64,000 nucleotides of DNA from Methyloversatilis sp. (GCA_016791045.1 JAEUNO010000032.1:62001-126000); one strand, 5' to 3'; shown: positions 8,166 to 17,608, numbered from the stretch's first letter. The notes: a model not told the origin generated them from the letters alone. Made by a program: numbers and translations.

Positions 8166-9553
8166 GGTGTTGTCTCCGTGGGGCCCGTCAGTGCGGACAG
8201 CGGGCGCTGCACTGCGTCTTCCAGTGCCAGGCGCGAGGCAAGGGTGCGTTGCCGTGCATACAGCAGCCGGATGTCGGCTTCCAGCACGCGGACGCGCGCC
8301 AGCAGACGATCCAGCCGGTCGGCGTCGCCGCGCGCGTAGCGTTGTTCGGTGCGCGTCAGTTGCAGCCGGGCTTCGTCGTGCTCGGCTTCAGCGCCATCGA
8401 TGTCCAGTTCGGCCGCCTTCACGCGGGTGCGCGCATGTTCGAGCGCGACCAGCGCCTGCGACTGCAGCGCCAGAAAATCCTGCGCGGCCATGTCGCGTCG
8501 CGCGACTGCTTCGGCGATCGGTCCGGCCTGACGCTGCGCCGCGAACAGCGGCAATGCGGCGCCCAGGCTCCACACCGTGGCGCCCTGATCCCACAGCAGG
8601 CCGGGCTTGAGGCGGATTTCCGGGTACTGGGCGCGCAGCTCCACCGTCAACGCAGCTTCGGCCGCAGCATGCTGCGCCAGCGCGCGGCGCAGATCGATGC
8701 GGTCGAGCGTGGCGTTCGCCCGCAGCGCCGACATCGGCGGCACTGCGACCGGCGCGTCGAAGGCGGCGTAATCGATGCGCAGTGCGTCGAGGGCAGACAG
8801 CGGCAGCGCCAGCGCCTGGGCCAGATCGCCGCGCGCGCGGATCTGCCGCTGTTCGGCCAGCACATAACGCGACTCGGCCTGTGCCGCGGCGGTGCGGGTC
8901 TGCGTCAGTTCGAGCGCGTCGGCAGCGCCGAGGTCGTAGCGCTTCTGCATCACCGCCTGGGCTTCCAGGGTGGTGACGACCAGACGGTCGAGCAGTACCA
9001 GCTCGGCATTGGCCGACCACAACTCGATGAGCGCGCGCTGGGCGCCGCTGCGGACCGCCCAGGCGGCGTCGGCTTCGTCGAGCAGCGCCGCGTCGGCCAG
9101 CAGGCGGGCACGCTCGACGCGCGCTTCACGCACCGATTCGCCGGTCAGCGCGAGGTCCAGAGCCAGCCCGACACTCCAGGCCGACTGCCCGGGGTCGCGT
9201 TCATTGGTGCGTTCGGCCTCCGGTGCCAGCAGCGTGCGCGGCGTGAGCCCGGCGGTCGTCAGCTGGGCGCGCGCCAGTGCCGCGCGTGCGCGCGCCTGCG
9301 CGGCTGATGGGTGCTGCAGCAGCGCGGCGAGCACCAGTTGCTCGGGTGTCCAGCGTTCGGGCGGCCAGACCGAGGTGCTCATGCTGCGCTGCGCAAGAAA
9401 CTCGCGCGTCACATCGTCGGTCAGCGACCGGCCAAGGAACGCCGTCTGAAGTGCCAGCGGGTCAAGCGGTGCGGGCGGCACCTGCTGCACCGCACATGCG
9501 CTGAGGGCGATACAGGGGAGCAGCAAGTAGAACGGAGGGGTGAAGCACCGCAT
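8162..9553 (-). CDS. TolC-family outer-membrane efflux lipoprotein
   Basis: 463 residues. A lipoprotein signal ends in LSAC with the lipidated cysteine at residue 20. The rest is a duplicated alpha-helical repeat typical of outer-membrane factors, with long Ala/Arg/Glu/Gln heptads such as QARARAALARAQL near residue 90 and RYDLGAADALELTQTRTAAAQ near residue 205. It is the first gene of the three-gene efflux operon. It starts only about 45 bp from the divergent metallohydrolase gene, so the two promoters must lie almost back to back. Confidence 0.88.
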   Translation of the reverse strand: MRCFTPPFYLLLPCIALSACAVQQVPPAPLDPLALQTAFLGRSLTDDVTREFLAQRSMSTSVWPPERWTPEQLVLAALLQHPSAAQARARAALARAQLTTAGLTPRTLLAPEAERTNERDPGQSAWSVGLALDLALTGESVREARVERARLLADAALLDEADAAWAVRSGAQRALIELWSANAELVLLDRLVVTTLEAQAVMQKRYDLGAADALELTQTRTAAAQAESRYVLAEQRQIRARGDLAQALALPLSALDALRIDYAAFDAPVAVPPMSALRANATLDRIDLRRALAQHAAAEAALTVELRAQYPEIRLKPGLLWDQGATVWSLGAALPLFAAQRQAGPIAEAVARRDMAAQDFLALQSQALVALEHARTRVKAAELDIDGAEAEHDEARLQLTRTEQRYARGDADRLDRLLARVRVLEADIRLLYARQRTLASRLALEDAVQRPLSALTGPTETTP

Positions 9554-9598
9554 CCTGATTTGTTATTCTGGGCAGCTGATCAACACCGAATGCTAACG

Positions 9599-10561
9599 AT
9601 GCACGCTGTTGTGCGCAAACAAGACCCTTGCCGGCGGCTCTCATTCATCCACACGTTGATCGGTTTGATGCTGTCGGTTGCAGCCGTCGGCGTGCAGGCG
9701 CTCGAAGCACTTCAGGTCCGGCAGGTGGCGCCCGGTGTCTTCCTGTTCCAGGGCGAGGTTGCCGAGCAGGACGCACGGAATCTGGGTGCGATATCCAACC
9801 TCGGCTTCATTGTCGGCAGCCGCTGCGTGGCGGTCATCGACACCGGTGGCTCGCCAGCCGTGGGCGCCGCGCTGCGCGCCAGCATCCGCAGCAGGACCGA
9901 CCTGCCGGTGTGTTACGTGATCAACACCCACGTGCATCCGGACCATATTCTGGGCAATCAGGCCTTCATCGACGACAAACCGGTGTTCGTCGGCCATGCC
10001 CGGCTGCCGGCTGCGCTCGCGGCGCGCAGCAGCCACTATCTGGCGGCGGCCGAAAGATTGATGGGGGAGGCTGGCAAGGGGCTTCAGCCGGTGCCGCCGT
10101 CGCGCACCGTGGCGGTCGAGGACGAACTCGATCTGGGCGGGCGGACGCTGAAGCTGCGCGCCTGGCCGACGGCGCACACCGACAACGATCTCACCGTGCT
10201 CGACGAGGCGACCGGCACGCTGTTTGCCGGCGATCTGCTGTTCGTCGGCCACCTGCCGGTGGTGGACGGAAAGATACTCGGCTGGATCAAGGTCGGCGCA
10301 GCACTGGCGGCGATGGACGTGCAACGCATCGTACCCGGTCATGGTGACGCCGGCGAGGCGTGGCGCGAAGCATTTGCAAAGCAGGGGAACTACCTGCAGG
10401 GGCTGGTCGATCAAACCCGCAGCGCCTTGAAAGCCGGAAAGACCCTGTCGCAGACGGTGAGCGAGGTCGGACCGGGAGACGCGACAGGCTGGGCCCTGGT
10501 TGACCTGTTCCATCGGCGCAACGTGACGTCGGCGTTTGCGGAACTCGAGTGGGAAGAGTGA
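9599..10561 (+). CDS. Metallo-beta-lactamase-fold protein, quinoprotein relay system zinc metallohydrolase type
   Basis: 320 residues. A signal peptide (about residues 1-35) leads into a metallo-beta-lactamase fold. The zinc motif HVHPDH sits in VINTHVHPDHILGNQAF, with the third histidine in AHTDNDL, the bridging aspartate in FAGDLLF, and the last histidine in VPGHGD, so the two-metal site looks complete. SoxH-related members of this fold encoded beside a fused SoxYZ-like protein are named quinoprotein relay system metallohydrolases 1 and 2; which of the two this is cannot be told by eye. A second in-frame ATG at 9590 is an alternative start. A TATTCT hexamer at 9564-9569 may be its -10 box. 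Confidence 0.85.
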   Translation: MHAVVRKQDPCRRLSFIHTLIGLMLSVAAVGVQALEALQVRQVAPGVFLFQGEVAEQDARNLGAISNLGFIVGSRCVAVIDTGGSPAVGAALRASIRSRTDLPVCYVINTHVHPDHILGNQAFIDDKPVFVGHARLPAALAARSSHYLAAAERLMGEAGKGLQPVPPSRTVAVEDELDLGGRTLKLRAWPTAHTDNDLTVLDEATGTLFAGDLLFVGHLPVVDGKILGWIKVGAALAAMDVQRIVPGHGDAGEAWREAFAKQGNYLQGLVDQTRSALKAGKTLSQTVSEVGPGDATGWALVDLFHRRNVTSAFAELEWEE

Positions 10562-10709
10562 AGCGGTGAAGTGAAGGATGAAGAACGAAGCACAGCAACG
10601 AAGCACAGCCGGCCGGCGTCGAATGATCGAATGATCCGGCGACAGATCGTGCATGTCAGCATTACCGTCAGCATGCGGTCTGCTGCAGAATGACCACGAG
10701 GAGAAGACG

Positions 10710-11534
10710 ATGAAACCCACTAACGGATGGTCGGCGGCACTGGCGGCCTGCCTCTTCCTGCTGCTGCCGGTTGCGCAGGCCGCCGACGACGGTTCGGATA
10801 CGCCGATCTGGGGCAAGGTGCGCACCTTGCTGGTCGGCGACCGCCCGGTGATCGAGGACACGACCGGCTCGGTCCTGGAGATCGACGCGCCGGTGCGTGC
10901 CGAAGACGCGGCGGTGGTGCCGGTCTCCGTGCGCACGAAACAGTTGCCGGGTGGGGCCTACGTCAGCAAGGTGCACCTGGTGATCGATGAGAATCCGTCA
11001 CCGATCGGTGGCACCTTCACCTTCACGCCGCTGGCCGGTCGGGCCGACATTGAAACCCGGGTGCGCATCGAAGCCTACAGCTGGGTACGTGCCATCGCCG
11101 AAACGAGTGATGGGAAGGTCTATGTCGCGCGCCGCTTCGTGAAGGCTTCCGGCGGCTGTTCGGCGCCTGCCGGTAAGGATATGGAAGAGGCGCTGGCACG
11201 GCTGGGCAAGATGAAGTTCAAGGTCGAGGAGGGCTCCGTCGGCCAACCCAGCGTTGCGCAGTTGATGATCAGCCACCCGAACAGTTCCGGGCTGGCGATG
11301 GACCAGATGACGCGCCTGTTCGTGCCGCCTCACTTCGTGCGTCGTGTGGAGGTCACCTTCGGTGGCGAGCCGGTCATGACTGCGGATGTCGACTTCTCAA
11401 TCAGCGAAAATCCGAACTTCCGGTTTTACGTGCTGCCGGCGAAGGAGGGCGAACTCAAGGCGGTCGTCGTCGATTCCAAGGACCTGCGCTTCGAAAGTTC
11501 GGTCGCGATCAAGCCGGGGCTGCGCGGCTCCTGA
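10710..11534 (+). CDS. Quinoprotein dehydrogenase-associated SoxYZ-like carrier
   Basis: 274 residues with a cleavable signal peptide (MKPTNGWSAALAACLFLLLP, cleavage after AQAAD). The first half is SoxY-like and ends in VKASGGCSAPAGKD near residue 150, which mirrors the GGCGG swinging-arm cysteine of SoxY but is internal. The second half resembles the SoxZ immunoglobulin-like fold. The single-chain SoxY-SoxZ arrangement is the hallmark of the proposed quinoprotein relay system; its carried group and reaction are not known. GAGGAG precedes the ATG. The flanking metallohydrolase genes support the assignment. No quinoprotein dehydrogenase gene is in the window. Confidence 0.87.
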   Translation: MKPTNGWSAALAACLFLLLPVAQAADDGSDTPIWGKVRTLLVGDRPVIEDTTGSVLEIDAPVRAEDAAVVPVSVRTKQLPGGAYVSKVHLVIDENPSPIGGTFTFTPLAGRADIETRVRIEAYSWVRAIAETSDGKVYVARRFVKASGGCSAPAGKDMEEALARLGKMKFKVEEGSVGQPSVAQLMISHPNSSGLAMDQMTRLFVPPHFVRRVEVTFGGEPVMTADVDFSISENPNFRFYVLPAKEGELKAVVVDSKDLRFESSVAIKPGLRGS

Positions 11535-11575
11535 GCGATGCGGCGCAGGCCGCACCGCCGCGCTGCGCGAATCGC

Positions 11576-11929
11576 TTACTTGATGAAGCAGCGCTTCTTG
11601 GATTCGGCAACGACGCCCAGATACTTCTTGACCGCGCCCTTGGTTTCGTCAGTGCCGCGGAACATGCCGCCGCGCTCTCCGCTCATCGACTGGGTGCGGC
11701 TGAAGCTCGACAGTTCGACGTACTCGTCGTGCGTCAGCTTGGTCGCGATCTCGTCGATCAGGCAGGAACACTTGTAGATGTACTCATGGTTGCTGCCGTA
11801 CGCCTGCAGGCATTCGAGCGCAAACTCGACACGCGAGCTGGTCGGATAGTCGTTGGCGGCTGCAGCGGAGCCGCCCATCAGCAGCGCGCCGATCGCAGCG
11901 ACGGTCACGTGGAAGCGATGAAATTTCAA
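11576..11929 (-). CDS. Small secreted cysteine-containing protein of the quinoprotein-relay locus
   Basis: 117 residues from a TTG at 11929, or 122 from an ATG at 11944. The TTG is preferred because AGGAG lies seven bases before it and it gives a clean signal peptide (KFHRFHVTVAAIGALLMGG, cleavage after AAAAN); the ATG has no ribosome site. The mature part of about 95 residues has four cysteines: one in FALECLQAYG, a CSC pair in YIYKCSCLIDEIATKL, and one at the end (KKRCFIK). No family was recognised with certainty. It sits on the opposite strand between the SoxYZ-like carrier and the second metallohydrolase and is probably a periplasmic partner of that system. Confidence 0.75.
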   Translation of the reverse strand: MKFHRFHVTVAAIGALLMGGSAAAANDYPTSSRVEFALECLQAYGSNHEYIYKCSCLIDEIATKLTHDEYVELSSFSRTQSMSGERGGMFRGTDETKGAVKKYLGVVAESKKRCFIK

Positions 11930-11953
11930 ACCGGATCTCCTCATTTGTTTTTG

Positions 11954-12994
11954 ATGAACCGCGGGGGCTCGCTGTCTGGCAAGGCCGAAGAGGCTAGCAC
12001 ATCGACGCAGACCACCGTTTTGCCGCCCGAGTTGCACAGGATTCTTTCCCGATGGCTGTGTGCAGTCATCGTGATTTTCGCGGGATGTCTGACCGGCACC
12101 GTGTCCGCGTTCGCGCAGACGCTGCCTGAACTGCGCCTGACCCCGCTGGCCGATGGTGTCTACGTGCTGCGTCCGCCCTCGTCCGAAGTCCGTCCGGACA
12201 ACGCCGGTTTCGTGACCCACATCGGGGTGCTGGTCGACGCACGCGGGCTTGTCCTGGTCGGCACCGGCACCAGCCAGCGCTTTGCGCAGCACCTCCTCGC
12301 CTTCGTCGAACGCGAGCTGGGCAAACCGGTCATCGCGGCGGTCAATCTTTATGGTGGTGGCGACCATGTGCTGGGCAACCGCGTGTTTGTGTCACGGGGT
12401 GTGCCGGTTACAGCGCATATTGAAACAGACCGCTTCATCCGGGCCAGTTGCCACACCTGTGTCGAGCGCCTGACGGCGGCGCTGGGCGAAAATATGATGT
12501 CAGGTACCGAACCCACCCCCGCAAGCGTGACCTTCGAACATTCAGGCCGGCTGACCGGCGTTACCCGCCGGCTCAGATTGCTGCACTACGGACACACCTT
12601 CCAGCCGGGCGCGACCGCGCTGCTGGACGAGGCAAGCGGCACGTTGTTTGCGGGCGAACTGGCGGCGACGCACTACCTGCCCGATCTGTACAACGCAAAC
12701 GAAACCGGCTGGGTCGCCGCGCTCGATGCGCTGATCGCGCTGGGCGCGCGGCAGGTGGTGCCGGCGCATGGCGCGCCGGGTGGACGTGAAGTTCTCGACG
12801 CGTCGCGCCGTTATCTGCAGCAACTGGTCGAGCGCGTGGATGCGCTGTTCTCCGGCGGTGCGACGCTTGAAGAGGCGCTGGATCAGGTCGAACTGGCGGA
12901 ATTCCGCGACTGGCACGGCTATGCCCTGTGGCACCGCCGCAACGTGCATTTCGCCTATCTGCACCGGGAAGCCCGTGCCTTCGGCCCGCAGTGA
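11954..12994 (+). CDS. Second metallo-beta-lactamase-fold protein of the quinoprotein relay locus, with altered zinc motif
   Basis: 346 residues from the ATG at 11954. A TTG at 12032 would begin directly at the signal peptide (HRILSRWLCAVIVIFAGC). It has the same fold and C-terminal layout as the protein at 9599, including RYLQQLVERVDALFSGGATLEEAL and the closing WHRRNVHFAYLHRE. The HxHxDH motif is replaced by NLYGGGDHVLGN: the two leading histidines are gone and only the DH pair is kept. The bridging aspartate is a glutamate (FAGELAAT), while GHTFQPGA and VPAHGAP keep later histidines. Metal binding is therefore uncertain. Two extra cysteines occur in RASCHTCVERL. Confidence 0.82.
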   Translation: MNRGGSLSGKAEEASTSTQTTVLPPELHRILSRWLCAVIVIFAGCLTGTVSAFAQTLPELRLTPLADGVYVLRPPSSEVRPDNAGFVTHIGVLVDARGLVLVGTGTSQRFAQHLLAFVERELGKPVIAAVNLYGGGDHVLGNRVFVSRGVPVTAHIETDRFIRASCHTCVERLTAALGENMMSGTEPTPASVTFEHSGRLTGVTRRLRLLHYGHTFQPGATALLDEASGTLFAGELAATHYLPDLYNANETGWVAALDALIALGARQVVPAHGAPGGREVLDASRRYLQQLVERVDALFSGGATLEEALDQVELAEFRDWHGYALWHRRNVHFAYLHREARAFGPQ

Positions 12995-13078
12995 AGTCAG
13001 ACGTGAATCAGGACACGGCAGGACACGGCCCGGCGCCGCGCCCCACACAACAGAATTGATCGATGAGGATGAGCCTAC

Positions 13079-14767
13079 ATGTCGGAACCGTTTTCCATAC
13101 CGCTTGAGCAGATGCGTCGCATGGTCAAGCCCACGCCCAAGGGGCGCGCGCTCGACCCGGTCGCCGTCGAAGAGGTGCAGGCACTGCTCGGCCGCATGCC
13201 GCGCCGTCCTGATCTGCTGATCGAATGTCTGCACCTGCTGCAGGACACCTACCGCGCGGTGCACGCACGCCATCTCGCCGCGCTGGCGGCCGAACTGAAG
13301 ATGTCGCAGGCCGAGGTGTACGAGGTCGCGACCTTCTATCACCACTTCGACGTGCTGCGCGAAGGCGAGGGCGCGCCAGCCGAACTGACCGTCCGGGTGT
13401 GCGACACCCTGTCCTGCAAGATGGCGGGTGCGGACGACCTGCTGAAGAAGCTGCCGGGCATCCTGGGCACGAAGGTGCGCGTCATTCCGGCACCCTGTGT
13501 CGGTCGTTGCGAACAGGCGCCGGTCGTCGTGGTAGGCCAGAACGCACTGGGCGGCGCGACAGAAGCGGACGTGAAGGCCGCCGTGAAGGCGAATGAATCG
13601 ACTCATCCGCTGCCCCGCTATGTCGGCTACAAGGCTTATCTGAAGGCCGGTGGCTACAAGCTGTTCCGCGATCTGGTCGAAGGCCGTCGCGATGTCGAGT
13701 CGGTCATCCAGGCCATGGAGCACTCCGGCCTGCGCGGTCTGGGCGGCGCCGGATTCCCGGCCGGCCGCAAGTGGCGCATCGTGCGTGCCGAGGCTGCGCC
13801 GCGTCTGATGGCGGTCAATATCGACGAGGGCGAACCGGGCACCTTCAAGGATCGCTGGTACCTCGAGCGCGATCCGCACCGCTTCCTCGAAGGCATGCTG
13901 ATCGCCGCGTACTGCGTCGGCATCGGCGAGGTTTACGTCTATCTGCGCGACGAATACGCGCATGTGCGCGACATCCTGCAGAAGGAACTGAAGAAGCTGC
14001 TGGCCGATCCGCCCTGTGCGCTGCCGCCGATTCACCTGCGCCGCGGCGCGGGTGCCTACATCTGTGGCGAAGAGTCGGCGATGATCGAATCGATCGAAGG
14101 CAAGCGCGGCATGCCGCGCCTGCGTCCGCCCTATGTCGCCCAGGTCGGCCTGTTCGGTCACCCGACACTGGAACACAATATGGAAACCGTGTTCTGGATC
14201 CGCGACATCGTGGAAAAGGGTGCCGAATGGTTCGCCGGCCACGGCCGCAACGGTCGCAAGGGCCTGCGTTCGTTCTCGGTATCGGGCCGCGTGAAGAAGC
14301 CGGGCGTTCACCTGGCACCGGCCGGCATTTCGGTACGCGAACTGATCGATGAATACTGTGGCGGCATGCTGCCGGGTCATGCCTTCTACGGCTACCTGCC
14401 GGGCGGCGCGTCGGGCGGCATCCTGCCGGCCAGTCTGGGCGACATCCCGCTCGACTTCGACACCCTGCAGCCCTACGGCTGCTTCATCGGATCGGCGGCG
14501 GTCATCATCCTGTCCGACCACGACCGTGCGACCGATGCGGCGCGCAACATGATGCATTTCTTCGAACATGAGTCGTGCGGCCAATGCACGCCCTGCCGCG
14601 TCGGCACAGCCAAGATGAACACGCTGATGGAAGCCCCGGTGTGGGACACCGATTTGGTCGAGGAACTGTCACAGACCATGGTGGACGCGTCGATCTGCGG
14701 CCTCGGGCAGGCGGCACCGAATCCGGTGCGCTGCGTCATCAAGTATTTCCCTGACGAAATCAAGTGA
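13079..14767 (+). CDS. NAD-dependent formate dehydrogenase beta subunit (NuoE-NuoF fusion, FDH1 type)
   Basis: 562 residues. Residues 1-160 are NuoE-like with a [2Fe-2S] set in VCDTLSCK and PCVGRCEQAP. The rest is NuoF-like: the FMN/NADH segment GLGGAGFPAGRKW near 220, GEESAMIESIEGKRGMPR near 329, and the [4Fe-4S] motif ESCGQCTPCRVGT near 497. It passes electrons from the alpha subunit to NAD+. The fused E-F layout and the gene order (beta, then alpha 16 bp later) match the tungsten-type FDH1 of methylotrophs. The complex is cytoplasmic and oxidises formate to CO2 while making NADH. Confidence 0.93.
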   Translation: MSEPFSIPLEQMRRMVKPTPKGRALDPVAVEEVQALLGRMPRRPDLLIECLHLLQDTYRAVHARHLAALAAELKMSQAEVYEVATFYHHFDVLREGEGAPAELTVRVCDTLSCKMAGADDLLKKLPGILGTKVRVIPAPCVGRCEQAPVVVVGQNALGGATEADVKAAVKANESTHPLPRYVGYKAYLKAGGYKLFRDLVEGRRDVESVIQAMEHSGLRGLGGAGFPAGRKWRIVRAEAAPRLMAVNIDEGEPGTFKDRWYLERDPHRFLEGMLIAAYCVGIGEVYVYLRDEYAHVRDILQKELKKLLADPPCALPPIHLRRGAGAYICGEESAMIESIEGKRGMPRLRPPYVAQVGLFGHPTLEHNMETVFWIRDIVEKGAEWFAGHGRNGRKGLRSFSVSGRVKKPGVHLAPAGISVRELIDEYCGGMLPGHAFYGYLPGGASGGILPASLGDIPLDFDTLQPYGCFIGSAAVIILSDHDRATDAARNMMHFFEHESCGQCTPCRVGTAKMNTLMEAPVWDTDLVEELSQTMVDASICGLGQAAPNPVRCVIKYFPDEIK

Positions 14768-14783
14768 AGGGACGGCAACCCAA

Positions 14784-17588
14784 ATGAATGCACCCATTGA
14801 TGCTTCGGTGATCGCGCAATCGATCGAATTCACGCTGGACGGCCAGTCGATGACGGCCCGTGTCGGCGAAACCATCCTGCAGGCGGCGGCCCGCCAGGGC
14901 GTGGACATCCCCCATCTTTGCTACAAGGACGGCTACCGTCCGGACGGCAACTGCCGCGCCTGTGTGGTCGAGATCGACGGCGAACGCGTGCTCGCGCCGA
15001 GTTGCTGTCGGGCACCGACGCCAGGCATGAATGTGAAGGCCGAATCGGAGCGCGCCGTGAAGGCGCAGAAGATGGTGGTCGAACTGCTGCTGTCCGACAT
15101 GCCCGAGCAGACCTACAAGCCCGACTCCGAACTGGCCCATTGGGCGGAAAAGCTCGGCGTGAGCGGGTCGCGCTTCGAAGGCCGCGAGCAGCCGGCATGC
15201 GACCAGTCGCATCCGGCGATGAGCGTGAACCTCGACGCCTGCATCCAGTGCAACCGCTGCGTGCGCGCCTGTCGCGAAGAGCAGGGCAATGACGTGATCG
15301 GCTATGCCTTCCGCGGTTCGGCGTCGAAGATCGTGTTCGACCAGGACGATCCGATGGGCGCGTCGACCTGCGTGGCCTGCGGCGAATGCGTGCAGGCCTG
15401 CCCGACCGGCGCGCTGATGCCGGCCGGCGGTGTCGGCATGGTGAAGATGGACAAGACCGTCGACTCGGTCTGCCCGTACTGCGGCGTGGGCTGCCAGCTG
15501 ACCTATCACGTCAAGGACGACCGCGTGCTGATGGTGACCGGCCGCGACGGCCCGGCCAACGAAGAGCGCCTGTGCGTCAAGGGCCGCTTCGGCTTCGACT
15601 ACGCGCGTCACCCGCAGCGACTCACGAAGCCGCTGATCCGTCGCGCCGATGCACCGAAGCACAAGAATTTCGTCGTCGATCCGGCCAATCCGCTGTCGGC
15701 GTTCCGCGAAGCCAGCTGGGAAGAGGCGATCGAGTACGCGACCAGCCGGCTGCGCACGATCCGCGACACCAAAGGACCGAACGCGCTGGCCGGTTTCGGT
15801 TCGGCCAAGGGCTCGAACGAGGAGGCCTACCTGTTCCAGAAGCTGATCCGCACTGGCTTCGGCACCAACAATGTGGATCACTGCACGCGCCTGTGCCACG
15901 CCTCGTCGGTCGCCGCGCTGCTTGAAGCAGTCGGTTCGGGCGCGGTGTCGAATCCGGTGCGCGATGTGCTGCACTCCGATGTGATCTTCCTGATCGGCGC
16001 CAATCCGCTGGTCAATCACCCGGTCGGCGCGACCTGGATCAAGAACGCGGTCAAGCAGGGCGCGCGGCTCATCGTGTGCGACCCGCGCCGCAACGACCTG
16101 CAGCGCTACGCCACGCACTTCCTGCAGTTCAAGCCGGACACCGACGTGGCCATGCTGAACGCGATGATGCACGTCATCATCGAAGAAGGTCTGGTCGACG
16201 AAGCCTTCGTGCGCGACCGCACCTCGGGTTTCGATGCGCTGAAGAAGAACGTGGCCGATTTCAGCCCGGAGCGCATGGCCAAGATCTGCGGCATTCCGGC
16301 CGAAACGCTGCGCGAGGTGGCGCGCATGTTCGCGACCTCGAAGGCGTCGATGATCCTGTGGGGCATGGGCGTGTCGCAGCACGTGCACGGCACCGACAAT
16401 GCACGCTGTCTGATTTCGATGGTCATGATGACCGGCCAGATCGGTCGCCGCGGCACCGGTCTGCATCCGCTGCGCGGCCAGAACAATGTGCAGGGTGCGT
16501 CCGATGCAGGCCTGATCCCGATGGTGTTCCCGGACTATCAGGCGGTCGGCAACAAGACCATCCGCGACAAGTTCGAAGAATTGTGGGGCAGCCGCCTCGA
16601 TGCCAACCCCGGCTTGACCGTGGTCGAAATCATGGACGCCATCCATGCCGGCAAGCTCAACGGCTGCTACATCATGGGTGAGAACCCGGCCATGTCCGAC
16701 CCGGACGTCGAGCACGCCCGCGATGCGCTGGCCAAGCTCGATTGCCTGGTCGTGCAGGACATCTTCCTGACCGAAACCGCCTACTTCGCGGATGTCGTGC
16801 TGCCGGCGTCGGCCTTCCCGGAAAAGACCGGCACCTTCACCAACACCGACCGCCAGGTGCAGCTGGGTCGTCAGGCGATCAATCCGCCGGGCGATGCGCG
16901 GCAGGACCTGTGGATCATCCAGCAGATGGCCAACGGCATGGGGCTGGACTGGCACTACGACGGCGCGAAGGATGTGTTCAACGAAATGCGCCAGGCGATG
17001 CACTCGATCGCCGGCATCACGTGGGAGCGCCTGGAAGCGGAGCACTCGGTCACCTACCCGTGCGAGAACGAAGGCGATCCGGGCGACGAGGTGGTGTTCA
17101 TCGAACGCTTCCCGACCCAGTCCGGTCGCGCCAAGCTGGTGCCCGCCAAGCTGATCACCGCCAACGAGAAGCCGGATGCCGATTTCCCGATGGTGCTGAT
17201 CACCGGCCGGCAGCTGGAACACTGGCATACCGGCTCGATGACGCGCCGGGCGTCGGTGCTCGACAACATCGAGCCGATCGCCACGGTCACGATCAACCCG
17301 GCTGACATGGCGAAGCTGAAGCTGCGGCCGGGCGAGGTGGTGACGGTCGAATCGCGCCGCGGCAAGATCGCGTTGTACGCGCGGGTCGATGGCAACGTGC
17401 CGATCGGTGCCGTATTCATCCCGTTCGCGTATTACGAAGCCGCCGCGAACATGCTGACCAATCCGGCGCTGGATCCGTTCGGCAAGATTCCGGAGTTCAA
17501 GTACTGCGCGGTGCGCCTGAAGAAGGGCGGGACGCCGACCCGACTGACGACCTATGGCGGCGGTCAGGCGAAAATGGTAACGGCTTGA
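14784..17588 (+). CDS. Formate dehydrogenase alpha subunit (W/Mo-bis-MGD, FDH1 type)
   Basis: 934 residues. A NuoG-like N-terminus carries a [2Fe-2S] site (LCYKDGYRPDGNCRACVVE) and two ferredoxin-type clusters (CIQCNRCVRAC and CVACGECVQACPTGAL). The pterin domain starts with CPYCGVGCQL near residue 229. The catalytic segment CTRLCHASSV places the metal-ligand Cys371 before His372, so this is a cysteine enzyme, not a selenocysteine one. The C-terminal cofactor domain includes TGRQLEHWHTGSMTRR. Whether tungsten or molybdenum is used cannot be told from sequence alone. No gamma subunit or FdhD-like chaperone is adjacent. Confidence 0.94.
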   Translation: MNAPIDASVIAQSIEFTLDGQSMTARVGETILQAAARQGVDIPHLCYKDGYRPDGNCRACVVEIDGERVLAPSCCRAPTPGMNVKAESERAVKAQKMVVELLLSDMPEQTYKPDSELAHWAEKLGVSGSRFEGREQPACDQSHPAMSVNLDACIQCNRCVRACREEQGNDVIGYAFRGSASKIVFDQDDPMGASTCVACGECVQACPTGALMPAGGVGMVKMDKTVDSVCPYCGVGCQLTYHVKDDRVLMVTGRDGPANEERLCVKGRFGFDYARHPQRLTKPLIRRADAPKHKNFVVDPANPLSAFREASWEEAIEYATSRLRTIRDTKGPNALAGFGSAKGSNEEAYLFQKLIRTGFGTNNVDHCTRLCHASSVAALLEAVGSGAVSNPVRDVLHSDVIFLIGANPLVNHPVGATWIKNAVKQGARLIVCDPRRNDLQRYATHFLQFKPDTDVAMLNAMMHVIIEEGLVDEAFVRDRTSGFDALKKNVADFSPERMAKICGIPAETLREVARMFATSKASMILWGMGVSQHVHGTDNARCLISMVMMTGQIGRRGTGLHPLRGQNNVQGASDAGLIPMVFPDYQAVGNKTIRDKFEELWGSRLDANPGLTVVEIMDAIHAGKLNGCYIMGENPAMSDPDVEHARDALAKLDCLVVQDIFLTETAYFADVVLPASAFPEKTGTFTNTDRQVQLGRQAINPPGDARQDLWIIQQMANGMGLDWHYDGAKDVFNEMRQAMHSIAGITWERLEAEHSVTYPCENEGDPGDEVVFIERFPTQSGRAKLVPAKLITANEKPDADFPMVLITGRQLEHWHTGSMTRRASVLDNIEPIATVTINPADMAKLKLRPGEVVTVESRRGKIALYARVDGNVPIGAVFIPFAYYEAAANMLTNPALDPFGKIPEFKYCAVRLKKGGTPTRLTTYGGGQAKMVTA

Positions 17589-17608
17589 TCCGTCAGTCGT
17601 TAGTCTGA

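Noticed and set aside
13654..14318. Minus-strand frames opposite the formate dehydrogenase beta gene
   Set aside because: Overlapping antisense shadows without motifs or ribosome sites.
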